DNA of 16,230 bases from Symbiodinium natans (GCA_905221605.1 CAJNDS010001501.1:1-16230); one strand, 5' to 3'. Counted from the stretch's first letter, positions 7,020 to 15,228 are shown. Notes: generated by a model not told the origin, from the sequence alone. Made by a program: numbers and translations.

Positions 7020-7660
7020 ATAGCATCCTTGTTATCTTTCCTCTCTCACTTCCCTTTCCCTTCTCTTCTTCCGCTTCCTTTTAACTGATAAAACACAAGA
7101 AAGGAACTCATATGATAAAGCAGTGAAAAGGTAAGCAGAGGGTGACTCCTTGCGCGTGAGCCTTTCCATAATACTCCATCATATTCATCCTCTCGGCCTA
7201 TCTCTTCTGTTCCTTTCCTTACTCTTCTCCTTCTCATAGTTCTTCCTTTTTGTTTTTCTCATTTCGAAAAGAAAGAGGGAAGGGAGAAACAAGGGAGAGA
7301 GAATAGATAAAGAAGAGCGCCATCTTCTCTATTCATCTGTCTTCTATTCTCTTCCTTGCTCTTCCCATTAAATATGCAATCCTTGGTATCTCTCCTCTCT
7401 CCTTCTCTCTTCCTCCAACAGATGTGCTTTTGGATCGTTTTCTGCATCTTCAAGCGAGAAAAAAGGACACAGAATGCGATTAAAAGGGACGCCCATGTTG
7501 GATTGGCAGCAAGCCCAGCTGATGCTCATGATTCTCTCTCTTTTTCCCTACATATGGGCGATGGAACGGGTGTCCTTTTCAATCGTTTTCTGCATCTTCA
7601 AGAGAAAAAGGGACACCCCACAAGAAGGAAAAGTAACATAAGAGATAGGGAGGGAAATTG
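7020..7660. repeat. Pyrimidine-rich module, copy B
   Basis: Near-identical to copy A from about 7057 onward (TTAACTGATAAAACACAAG near 7082; the purine tract near 7264; CTCTTCCTCCAACAGATG near 7407). It keeps an upstream part (CATCCTTGTTATCTTTCCTC and onward) that copy A has lost at its junction but copy D retains. Compared with copy A it lacks about 28 bp around 7328, including the GCGCCTTGTTTTGTCTC box. The missing piece is flanked in copy A by TCTTCTCT repeats. It also has two extra T near 7543, shifting the shared reading frame. After GGGAAATTGA it has about 20 bp (AGAACTCCTCATTGTACTTG) absent from copy A. Confidence 0.88.
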
Positions 7661-8130
7661 AAGAACTCCTCATTGTACTTGGTCATTCCCTTTCCTCTCT
7701 TCTTATCTGCCCATTTTCTGTGCGCCTTGTTTTGTCTCCCCCTCTTCTCCCATCATCTCTCTTCTGGTCTTTTCTTTGCTCTTCCCATTAAAATGCAACC
7801 CTTTTTATGTCTCCTCTCTCCTTCTCTCTCCCTCCTCTTCTCCTGTTCCCTTCTAAACGACAAAAACGCAAGAAAGGAAGAATAAGAGGGGAATGGAGGC
7901 CCTGTTCCTTTTCCTCTTTCAATGGATGGGGGAAGTGGGCGGAGTTGGCCCCTTGCCCGTACACCCTCCCCATGCTTCAGCAAACCCCTCCTCTCGCCCT
8001 ATCGCCTCTGTTTTTTTTCCTTGTGCCCAAACGGAAAACGAAAACGGGTTCCTTTATATGTTCATTGTCCTTCCTTTTGTTTTTTTATTTCACAGGGAAA
8101 AGAACCAGAGAAGAGGAAGATAAGAACGAG
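7661..8130. repeat. Pyrimidine-rich module, diverged copy C
   Basis: Clearly related to copies A and B but with many substitutions. It contains TGCGCCTTGTTTTGTCTC (7719), CTTCCCATTAAAATGCAACC (about 7781), TCTCCTCTCTCCTTCTCTC (about 7810) and AACGACAAAAACGCAAGAAA (about 7855), in the same order as in copy A. The following part (7890-8095; for example GGGGGAAGTGGGCGGAG) is not seen elsewhere. Several overlapping frames of 61-109 residues on both strands give serine/leucine/phenylalanine-rich low-complexity products and are not called. Confidence 0.7.
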
Positions 8131-8690
8131 AGGTGAGATGAAAACGGCACCATCTTCTCTTTGCCTTATTTTTGCACCTCCCTCTCCTGTCTTTTTTTCT
8201 CTTCCACTCTTTTTTTCCATTGCTCTTCCCATAATATTGCATTCCTTTTGATAACTCACAGGAAATTAAAATGGCCTCCTTGTTGTCTCTCCTCTCTCAC
8301 TTCCCTTTCCCTTCTCTCCTTCTGTTTCCTTTTAATTTTAACTGATAAAACACAAGAAAGGAGCTTGTAAAATCAAGCAGTGGAAGGGTAAGCAGAAGGT
8401 GACTCCTTGTGCGTGGACCTTTGCCGTACTTCACCATACCCCTCTTTTCGGCCTATCTCTTCGGCTCTTTTCCTAACCCTTCTTCTTTTCATCTTTCTTT
8501 TTGTTTTTCTCATTTCGAAAAGACAGAGGGAACGGAGAGATAAGGGAGAGAGGATAGATAAAGAAGAGTACCATCTTCTTTGCGCCTTGTTTTATCTCTC
8601 TTCTATTCTTTTCTTGGCTCTTCCCATGAAAATCGTGTTCCTCTTATCTTTCCCTCCTTCTCTCCCTTCTCTTCTCCTCACGAGAGCCTT
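8131..8690. repeat. Pyrimidine-rich module, diverged copy D
   Basis: Holds two more echoes of the module. The CCATCTTCTCTTTGCCTTA box lies near 8150. Then TTAACTGATAAAACACAAG (8337), GAAGGGTAAGCAGAAGGTG, GGCCTATCTCTTCGG, the purine tract (8516-8570) and TTTGCGCCTTGTTTTATCTC (8578) appear in the order seen in copy A. Divergence from A is moderate, with many substitutions and small gaps. The strong strand bias (pyrimidines on +, interrupted by purine tracts of about 50 bp) continues here and fades by about 8720. Confidence 0.75.
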
Positions 8691-9369
8691 CGACTTTAGG
8701 ATTGAGGAGAAAAAGAGAAGAGAAAAGAGGAACTACCTGGTTCTTGTTCCTGAGGTCTCCATAGTACGGCTGACGTGACAGCAGCGTACCCTCGTGGAAA
8801 CGTGTATGGCTATAAGAAAACCCGAGTCCCAGCTTCCAAATAGACCCTATTTCAGCCACCCACCCCCCCCCCCCCTTCATGCCCACGCAGGCCGACCTCT
8901 GCATCACAGACTGCTGGAAGCTTAGCTCCACCTATAGCGTGGTGGGTTTAGTCTTTCGGGTTGAGAGATCAGGGTCTAGGGTTCAGGGATGAGGGGTCAG
9001 GTTTAGAGTCACTCTGGACCCTTTACAGTCTATGCAATGCTGCCCCAAGCAACACACAAATAGCACCCTAAGCCCCCAGTGGCACAGATTTAAACAGCGA
9101 CAATCCAAGCTCGGACCCTCCAATGCTGACACGGCTCCCATGTCACTCGGCTCTGCAAGGGACGACTCCTGGCAGATGAGCAGCGGTTCTAGTTCTTGGG
9201 ACTCGGGTGAGGCGTGTTAGTTTTGCAAGCCTGACGGGTCCGGGCTCTGTAGTCGGCTGCAATCCTCAACAATCCTCAACCCACAGACAACAGACGGGCC
9301 CTGACAGCACGGCTGGATTTTACACTCCCTGCCACGACCCAGGAATTGTACAAGTCAGTCGTAGGAGCT
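8691..9369. other. Mostly unique segment with a C-run and decayed telomere-like tract
   Basis: No gene recognised. There is a run of 13 C at 8863-8875 inside CCACCCACCC. A decayed G-strand telomere-like tract lies at about 8944-9010 (GGTTTAGTCTTTCGGG, AGGGTCTAGGGTTCAGGG). The sequence AATCCTCAAC is tandemly repeated near 9261. The plus frame at 9032-9220 (62 residues, serine-rich) and the minus frame at 8644-8931 have no recognisable domain, and the latter runs into the pyrimidine-rich repeat. Confidence 0.6.
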
Positions 9370-9735
9370 CGAAGGGCACGTGACACGTGCTATTGCAACT
9401 GACAAGCCAGCTGGATGTAGACAGTGATATTTCTATCTTTGTGTAAAGGCCCCGTTCGGGCCATTCACTCCACCGGCTTGTCTCAAAACCTCCCTGCCTA
9501 GCCAACACTGCCTCCGGCAGGCACCATTCCATTTTTTTTGTGTGCCATTTTCGAAGGGCACGTGACACGTGCTATTGCAACTGACAAGCCAGCTGGATGT
9601 AGACAGTGAACTTTCTATCTTTGTGTAAAAGGCTCCGTTCGGGCCATTCACTCCACTGGCTTGTCTCCAAAACCTCCCTGCCTAGCCAACACGCCATGCC
9701 TCCGGCAGGCGCCATTCCATTTTTTTTTGCCATTC
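9370..9735. repeat. Tandem duplication, 182-bp unit, two copies
   Basis: Copy one (9370-9551) and copy two (9552 to about 9735) match closely from CGAAGGGCACGTGACACG through CATTCCATTTTTTTT. Differences include GATATTTC versus GAACTTTC, an extra A in GTAAAAGG, CCCCGTTC versus CTCCGTTC, and an extra CGCCA in copy two before TGCCTCCGGCAGG. Each copy starts with a CACGTG palindrome pair and includes TGCCTCCGGCAGG, a short hairpin. Frames on the minus strand (82, 72 and 75 residues) are staggered translations of the two copies and change frame between them, so they are not called. Confidence 0.93.
9376..9390. promoter_or_regulatory. CACGTG palindrome pair (possible binding site)
   Basis: GCACGTGACACGTGC is a 7-1-7 perfect inverted repeat containing two CACGTG hexamers, repeated in the second duplicate at 9558-9572. 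CACGTG is the known core (G-box/E-box) bound by bHLH and bZIP factors in many eukaryotes. No gene is attached, so a regulatory role is only a guess. Confidence 0.3.
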
Positions 9736-10289
9736 CAGCATGTGCCGTTGTCAAGCGTCTCCAGCCATCATGCCATGTTCTGCCGTGAAGCCATTGCATT
9801 CCAGCCTCTCAAGCCGCGTCATGCCATCTTCTGCCGTGAAGCGAAGTCAAGCCTCTGAAGCCGTGATGTCGTCATCGGAGCCATCCAGCGAAAGCGTGGC
9901 GTCCATAGCCCGTGGACCTGTCGCAGGCACGGAAGGTGTACTTGGACTCGAGACAAGGAGCGGCCATGTACTTGGACCAGTAGCAGGAAAAGGCGGCGGC
10001 AAAGGCGATGTGCTTGGCAGTGTCGCCAGCAACGGCTGTGGATCGTCCAACATAAGACATTGAAAGGGACTGGGCCGGAGCAGCAACTCGGACGTCCCGG
10101 GGCTGGGCGGGAGCAACGACTCGCGCGTCACGGGAAGAGCGCAGAGAGATGGCCTGATGTTCCCAAGACAAAGGAGATCAGGCGTCCTGGGCGATCGCGC
10201 CCTCCGTTGTGCAGGAGGCATGTCACAAAACGATTGCTGCTCCTCCTCCGGCTGCACTTGTCGCACCTTCCAGTCGGGAGATGCCATGA
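9736..10289. other. Unique GC-rich segment with short duplications
   Basis: Contains CATGCCATGTTCTGCCGTGA and its near-copy CATGCCATCTTCTGCCGTGA (starting 9769 and 9820, 51 bp apart), and two tandem copies of a unit of about 34 bp at about 10066-10134 (TGGGCCGGAGCAGCAACTCG versus TGGGCGGGAGCAACGACTCG). Apart from the open frames described separately nothing else stands out; no RNA gene was seen. Confidence 0.6.
9847..10287 (-). CDS. Weak candidate ORF, 146 residues, unrecognised
   Basis: This is one of the two longest ATG-to-stop frames in unique sequence. The product is rich in proline, serine, threonine and leucine, with internal echoes (PFPATGP and SVPATGP; RESLLPPSP and SELLLRPSP). It starts MASPDWKVRQVQPEEEQQ and ends in the acidic stretch SLDGSDDDITASEA. 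There is no signal peptide, membrane segment or domain I recognise. A plus-strand frame (9740-10063, 107 residues, glycine/serine-rich) overlaps it, and GC-rich DNA keeps both open, so one or both may be accidental. The internal peptide echoes come from the DNA-level tandem repeats. It could be an exon or gene remnant, but nothing here proves transcription. Confidence 0.13.
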   Translation of the reverse strand: MASPDWKVRQVQPEEEQQSFCDMPPAQRRARSPRTPDLLCLGNIRPSLCALPVTRESLLPPSPGTSELLLRPSPFQCLMLDDPQPLLATLPSTSPLPPPFPATGPSTWPLLVSSPSTPSVPATGPRAMDATLSLDGSDDDITASEA

Positions 10290-10618
10290 GTAGGGGTTTG
10301 CCAGGTCTAGAGTTTAGGTTGTTTGGCTTAGGGATTAGGGGCTCGGAGGTAGACCCTAAACCCTAAACCCGAAGCCCTAAAACTTGAATCCTGAACCCCT
10401 CAACCCCTAAGCCCTTCTAACTCGGAGGCCCAAAACCCCAAAACACGAAACCCAGAACCCAAAGTAAACCCTACTACCCTAGAAGTCTACAGCCTTAACC
10501 AACATCCCGGAACCCTAAACCCACAACCCTAAATCCTAAAACCTAAAACGCCATATCCCGCAATACACTAAATCCAGATCCCAAAACACCAAACCCTCGA
10601 ATCTAAACCCCAATCCCC
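10290..10618. repeat. Decayed telomere-like block with an orientation switch
   Basis: From about 10290 to 10348 the + strand carries G-strand-like fragments (GGTTTGCC, TTTAGGTTG, TTAGGGATTAGGGG). After GCTCGGAGGTAG at about 10352 it switches to the C-strand: two exact heptamers (ACCCTAAACCCTAAACCC), then about 250 bp of drifting versions such as CCCTCAACCCCTAAGCCC, AACCCACAACCCTAAATCC and ACACCAAACCCTCG. Spacing is irregular, so this is long-decayed interstitial telomeric DNA. Confidence 0.85.
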
Positions 10619-11104
10619 CAGAGGCGCGTCCCAGTCTGCATAGGCCCGCTCGGCGCGAAACGTGGCACGATAGTGAGCACAGTCGGCATAATCGTCCGGC
10701 TCCATCATGGGCTCCTGGGATTTAAGAAGATTACTATGGATGGTGTGTCTTGTTTAGGCTGCTGTGATAGTGCTCTCCACGACACACGTGTAGAAAGATA
10801 GATTTCCAATGCATAAGGGGCACATCCTCCAAGCAAGGCGTGGGCCCGACCACAGCAGTCATATTAGGGTTGGCCCGAAATGGAAGGCAAGACGGAGATC
10901 GGGACCGGGCATCGGCACGGTCAGCCATGGCTGGCAGGCAAAAACGGACCCGAAGATCACAATCAAGTGCGAGGAGATGAGAGCAAATGTGACACATTGT
11001 GTATTCAACCCCTTCCCCTGGCCAAATGCCTCTTTCGCTCTTTCGAGCCACGCGCCGTGGAGGCAAAACAAGCGATTGACCAGGAGGGTTGCTGCTTGAC
11101 ACAA
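10619..11104. other. Unique segment, unrecognised
   Basis: No repeats seen. Both strands stay open for 80-122 codons across 10734-11102: minus 122 residues starting MSSSNPPGQSLVLPPRR, plus 96 residues starting MHKGHILQARRGPD, plus two more overlapping frames. None has a domain I recognise. Mutual overlap on both strands argues that at most one is real. A decayed coding region or unrelated unique DNA are both possible. Confidence 0.5.
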
Positions 11105-12185
11105 AGCCTTAAACCCTCAACCCCAACCCTATACCCTGGTCGAGGCCTGTCTCTGTGCAGGAGCTGGGCTTTCAGTCAGGGCAGCCTGACCAGAGCGGGC
11201 GGACAAAACAGTTAGGGTGTCGGGTTTAGGGTAAAGTGCTGAAGTATCTGGAACATTCTGGAACCTTTGAGTCCATGCTTGAGGCTTGCTCTCTAGAATA
11301 AACCCTGAAGTCTAAACCGTAAGATGACCTTAAACCCTCGACCCTAAACCCTAATCGATGGTTGAGTGTTTACACATCAACCCTAAACCCTCAACCTGAG
11401 ACCCTGGACCTTAAACCCAACCCTCACCCTAAACCTGGCGAGGGTAGAGTGCTTGTGTTTCTGGAACGTTACACTCCCTGGGACTCTGATAGTGAAACTC
11501 CGTGCAAAAGGGGTTTGCAGTCTAAACCCTAAACCCTAGCACCTAAGCCCTGGACCCGAACCTAGACCCTAAGTCTTAAACACTAACCCTAAACCCTGGT
11601 CGATGCCTGGGACTGTGCAGCAACAAGGTCTTTCTGGGAAGCAGCCTGAGAAGGCCGGGAGTAAGAGGCGGTAAGGGTTTGGGGATGAGTGCCTGAATAA
11701 CTGCAACCTCAATCACACGGTCTCATGAAACCCGGTGCTTCGGGCTTAGTCGCTAACTCTCGCACAAGGCTGGCAAGGTTCGTTGGTCTACCGTTGCTCT
11801 GTGTAGGGTTTAGGGCTTGGAGTCTAAACCACACTCTGAACCTTAGACCCTAGACCTTAACCAGAGGAAATTGTGAGGGTCTACGGTTTAGGGTGGGGCG
11901 CTTTCTTTTTCTGGAACGTCTAACTCCGTGGGACTCTGGCAGTGGAGCCTTGTGCTAAGGGTTTGCGGCATAAACGAAAACCCTAAACCCAAACACCTAA
12001 ACCCTGGACCCCAAACCTAAAACCCTAAATCCTCGATCCTGAGCCCTGGTCGATGCCTGGGTCTCTGCAGGAGCTGGCTCTGCCTGACCAGGCCGGGCAA
12101 ACGAAGTGGCGTCGGGGGAGTCTGTGGGGGGGGAGAGGTTCAGAGTTCAGGGTTTTTAGGGTCTGGTGTTTAGGTTTTCCTGGAA
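11105..12185. repeat. Tandem repeat of about 450 bp carrying decayed telomeric DNA
   Basis: The box CTGGTCGATGCCTGG with a following TGTGCAG or TCTGCAG occurs at 11136, 11596 and 12046 (460 and 450 apart). CTGGAACGT with GGGACTCT recurs at 11461 and 11911. A GTGCAAAAGGGGTTTGCAG box and its variant GTGCTAAGGGTTTGCGG recur near 11500 and 11950. Stretches of decayed CCCTAAA (for example 11520-11600 and 11975-12045) lie in the same place in each unit. Copies one and three share GAGCTGG then GCCTGACCAG; copy two differs there. The third copy ends by about 12185. No gene is seen. Confidence 0.8.
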
Positions 12186-13271
12186 ATGGATTCTACCGGA
12201 AAGCTTGGGCAAGATGACCCGAGCCTCCACAGCAGTGCCATAATCACCCATGGCACGCGCCTGAGACCTCAATTCTTCCGGCACCTGCAGCCAGGGATCT
12301 GGAGCAGATTGGAGCAGACACGAGGGGAAAGGGTGGGTGGAGCTAAGAGCCCCGCTCTGCCAGTGTGATGCTTGTCCGCCCAGTCATTCGCCTGCCAGCA
12401 CGAACCAATAGGACCATTAGGACTTCTCCGCTGAGTGCACCGACATAGGAAAAAAAAAGCCTGGGTCTTCGATTTGAAAGTGGGCGACTCGACGCCGTCC
12501 CCAGTCCAGCTGTAGTAGACTCGGCAATGCACAGAGACAAGGGGAGAAGAAGCACAAAAACGACAAGTACCGAACACAGCCACAGCATGAATTTGGGTCG
12601 AGGGGCAATCGTGACGATTGCCCGCAAGATTGGTTCTGTACACCACAGACCACCCCATGGCTGTGCAAAGAGGCTTGCAGGAACCCCTGAAACACACACC
12701 AGTGATGCGGCGAACTGCTGTCACTGCTTTCTTGCACTCTCTTGCTGCCTGATGATTTCGTTTTTTTGGGTTGAGGTTTTTTTTGGGATGGAGGGTTTTT
12801 AGGGTTTGGGGCTCGTAGGCTATAAGTTTTTTGGGATGTAAGGTTCATTTGGGGGGTTTTGAGTACACCGTATCGAGCCTCGCTGTTCCGGAGCGCCAGA
12901 ATCGTCAGCTTTTAGGGGAGAGGTTTAGGGGTTTGGAGATGTCTGGGCTTTGCCAGCCTGTGTTCGGGCTGAGGCCGATCGCAGGCTCAAAGAGCTTATC
13001 AAATGCCATGGCACTCTGCACAACCCCCCCCCCCTCTTCTGAGCTTATTTTGGTGACCGACATGGAGAAATCACAAACCAACATAATAAAGGACAGATGG
13101 CCTCTGCAGGCCCTTCTGTCCATTATTTGCCTTCTGTTTCTGATCCCTAGGACTCCCTAGGAAATCCCCAGTATTTCCATCGAGACGAATGGGGGGGTCC
13201 ATGAACCCGTAAAAAAGGCCAGTTTTAAAGGCCATATGGACCTAGGTCCTGGCCCTGTCCTTTTTTTAGTG
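12186..13271. other. Unique segment with homopolymer runs, no recognisable gene
   Basis: Holds a G-run just before it (12123-12133), T-runs near 12760-12785, a C-run near 13023-13034 and the palindrome GGACCTAGGTCC (13238-13249). Short G-strand telomere-like pieces are seen at about 12796-12812 (GGGTTTTTAGGGTTTGGGG) and 12915-12935. Overlapping frames of 118, 143 and 151 residues on the minus strand (12269-12848) and 91-109 on the plus strand have no domain I recognise and are cysteine/serine-rich in a way typical of accidental frames. Nothing else was found in this kilobase. Confidence 0.5.
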
Positions 13272-13387
13272 GTGGGGGATCCTAAACCCTACCCTACACC
13301 TCGAGAAACCCGGAACCCAAAACCCTAAACCCTAAACCCTAAACCCTAAACCCTAAACCCTAAACCCTAAACCCTAAACCCTAAACC
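13272..13387 (-). repeat. Interstitial telomeric array (CCCTAAA)n
   Basis: Decayed units at 13272-13320 lead into a pure array at 13321-13387, about 9.6 exact heptamers of CCCTAAA on the + strand, so the G-strand lies on the minus strand. It ends cleanly at AAACCGGAACAAGC. Its purity contrasts with the decayed telomeric pieces around it and suggests a younger origin. Confidence 0.97.
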
Positions 13388-13507
13388 GGAACAAGCTGCC
13401 TAAAGCATGCAGCCCAGACTCCCATGCTGCACGGCGGTCTTGAAACTCCTTGTGCTCTGTGGGGGGGCTTTCGGATTTAAGGGTTCTAGGGCTCAGGAGC
13501 TTGGGGG
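13388..13507. other. 120-bp spacer between opposed telomeric arrays
   Basis: Unique sequence from GGAACAAGCTGCC to GAGCTTGGGGG. It contains GCATGCAGCC and CCATGCTGC, a G-run (GGGGGGG near 13460) and, towards the right end, decayed TTTAGGG-like pieces (ATTTAAGGGTTCTAGGG). No frame or RNA structure is evident. Confidence 0.7.
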
Positions 13508-13619
13508 TTTAGGGTTTAGGGTTTAGGGTTTAGGGTTTAGGGTTTAGGGTTTAGGGTTTAGGGTTTAGGGTTTAGGGTTTAGGGTTTAGGGTTTAGGGTT
13601 TAGGGTTTAGGGTTTAGGG
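13508..13619 (+). repeat. Interstitial telomeric array (TTTAGGG)16
   Basis: Exactly 16 perfect TTTAGGG heptamers on the + strand, the longest pure telomeric array in the window. It follows the CCCTAAA array in inverted orientation, so the two G-strands point away from each other. The sequence leaves the array at CTCGGTGCACACC. Confidence 0.98.
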
Positions 13620-13623
13620 CTCG

Positions 13624-13660
13624 GTGCACACCACCACGCAAGGCGTGCGTGGAGGTGCAC
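13624..13660. repeat. Imperfect inverted repeat beside the telomeric array
   Basis: GTGCACACCACCACGC and GCGTGGAGGTGCAC are imperfect reverse complements separated by a few bases, immediately after the TTTAGGG array. CCACCCACCCACAT follows. It could form a short hairpin; no function is evident. Confidence 0.6.
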
Positions 13661-13713
13661 GCCCTGGTTCAACGCTCCCTCCCAACCCACCCACCCACAT
13701 CAAGAAGAGAACC

Positions 13714-13923
13714 GAATAGAATAGAATACAATAGAATAGAATGAATAGCATGGCATAGAACAGAATAGCATAGAATTGAATTGAATTGAACTGAATTGAA
13801 GAATAGAATTAGAATAGAATAGAATAAGCATAGAATAGAATAGAATAGAACAGAATAGAATAGAATAAAATAGAATAGAACGAAATAGAACAGAAAAGAA
13901 TAGCATGGAATAAACCAGAATAA
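13714..13923. repeat. GAATA pentanucleotide microsatellite
   Basis: About 210 bp of GAATA/TAGAA units with interruptions (GCATGGCATAG, GAATTGAATTGAATTG, CGAAATAG). Translations FYSILFYSILF on the minus strand (68 and 85 residues) follow from the repeat and are not genes. Confidence 0.95.
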
Positions 13924-14220
13924 CAATTTAAAAATAATATACAGTATATCATCTCAACCTTGTGATGGCCACACAACCATCCGCGCTATTTGCTAGCTAT
14001 TAGCATCTCGAACGTGTCTGCAAAACTGCTGACTGTTATCAGCTAGCTAGCTACTGGCGCTGGTTACATGAACTCTTCCCAAGCCAACAAAGCGGCCAAT
14101 GGCAGACTATTTCCAGGCGCACTTGCGAATAGTCTGCGATTCGCATGGGTAACTATGGGGCCCAGTCGACGTTGTGGGCTTTAGGCCTTGTACAGCAAAT
14201 AAGGTGTCTGGTTGGCGCGC
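13924..14220. other. Unique segment with overlapping short hairpins
   Basis: No gene seen. GCTAGCTATTAGC and AGCTAGCTAGCTA are short self-complementary stretches near 13991 and 14040. At 14102-14137, GCAGACTATT pairs perfectly with AATAGTCTGC across a 16-base loop. At 14124-14145, TGCGAAT pairs with ATTCGCA across an 8-base loop, so the two stems compete for the same bases. Confidence 0.55.
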
Positions 14221-14633
14221 CGAGGGGCGGTTGCTGGGGGCGGGGGGGGGTTGATGGGGGGGGCAGGCTTCAAATCTATGACTCAAGGGTTTGGGGTTTG
14301 GGGCTCTAGGGGTTTAAAGGCTTCAGGCTTCGAATTTTCCCGCAGTATGATGGAGAATTTTGGGATGTTGGGGATATAAAAAAAGAATCATCCGGTACAA
14401 CCCCGAATAATCCGCTTTAGTCCAAAACAGTGCGGTATAGACGAAGGAATTGTGAACCCCAGGTGCCTCATCAATTACAGCTCATACGGCTTAGGGAATA
14501 GGGCAGAGGGGGGGAGGGGGGGGGAGGGGGGAGGTGGGTGGGGGGCTGGGGGGGGGGAGCTGTGGGAAGGGGGGGGAGGTTAATGAGTTCTGCTTGAGGT
14601 TTACCAGCTTACGTCCAGGCGTGTTGTCCTTAG
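14221..14633. repeat. G-rich segment with two G-run clusters
   Basis: G-runs at about 14230-14268 (GGGGGCGGGGGGGGGTTG, then a second run of eight or more) and at about 14504-14578, where runs of 3-10 G are separated by single A, T or GCT spacers. On the + strand this is ample for several G-quadruplexes. Between them, 14270-14500 is unrecognised unique sequence with decayed TTTAGGG-like pieces near 14285-14325. No gene is seen. Confidence 0.8.
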
Positions 14634-14656
14634 ACCCTAAACCCTAAACCCTAAAC
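14634..14656 (-). repeat. Short telomeric tract (CCCTAAA)3
   Basis: ACCCTAAACCCTAAACCC then TAAAC: about three exact heptamers, C-strand on +. Confidence 0.9.
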
Positions 14657-14939
14657 TTTGAATGGTTTCAGGATTTGGGGCGGGTGGTCTCGGCACCGTC
14701 ACAAACTAACTGATGTTACAAGGGGAAAACGGACCAGCATATGAACACCCTGAACCGGAAAGTTATCATATCCCAATACCGACAAGCTTCTGAAGCAGGT
14801 TCGCCCGCTCAAGAGATCGGAAATCACAATCTTGCCCGGCACTGAGATCATAAGCCTTGGCCGGAGCCTAGTTAAATGCGGGCCCTTGTTTTTTGCACAT
14901 CTCGGGAGGTTTCGGTATCACCTATAGAACCTAGGCCTA
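14657..14939. other. Unique segment, nothing recognised
   Basis: About 280 bp of balanced composition between two short telomeric tracts. No frame of note, repeat or RNA structure was seen. Confidence 0.5.
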
Positions 14940-14972
14940 GACCTAAACCCTAAACCCTAAACCCTAAACACT
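14940..14972 (-). repeat. Short telomeric tract (CCCTAAA)n
   Basis: ACCTAAACCCTAAACCC and onward, about four units ending in CCCTAAACAC; preceded by CCTAGGCCTAG. Confidence 0.9.
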
Positions 14973-15056
14973 ACACTTCAGGGTTTTGGGTACTCAGCGT
15001 TCCTAGAGTTTTGCCTCGGCATGTGCCAGGCGTGGCCGCACATCGGGCAGAGATGC

Positions 15057-15073
15057 AAACCCTAAACCCTCAA
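15057..15073 (-). repeat. Short telomeric tract (CCCTAAA)2
   Basis: AAACCCTAAACCCTCAA: two heptamers, the last one decayed, directly beside the inverted-repeat element at 15074. Confidence 0.8.
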
Positions 15074-15179
15074 CCTATAGGGTATACTCCCCTTAGAACC
15101 TGAATAAAAACAATGGTTTGATATCCTCTTGGGTTTATATAAACCAAAATTAAAAAACTCACAAGGGGAATATAATAGG
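15074..15179. mobile_element. Possible MITE-like inverted-repeat element, about 106 bp
   Basis: The left end has CCTAT, AGGG, then TATACTCCCCTT. The right end has AAGGGGAATATA then ATAGG. The inner 12 bases match as reverse complements at 11 of 12 positions (15083-15094 and 15163-15174) and the outer CCTAT/ATAGG also pair if four bases are skipped. The interior is AT-rich and holds the perfect palindrome GGTTTATATAAACC (15132-15145). Size, terminal inverted repeats and AT-richness fit a miniature inverted-repeat element, but no target-site duplication is visible and there is only one copy here. Confidence 0.3.
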
Positions 15180-15228
15180 CTGCAGGGTCGCGGGCACAAA
15201 GTTAAGGGTTGAACGGGTTCCAAGGAAA

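Noticed and set aside
6468-7023. 179-residue frames LSFFLSFF (+) and KERKKERK (-)
   Set aside because: Pure products of the 4-base TTTC microsatellite, open in all frames.
9847-10287. 146-residue minus frame as a confident gene
   Set aside because: Kept only as a weak candidate: overlapped by an open plus frame, proline/serine-rich, no domain.
13321-13619. Telomere-to-telomere fusion point
   Set aside because: Fusion would place TTTAGGG before CCCTAAA on the + strand; the observed order is the reverse.
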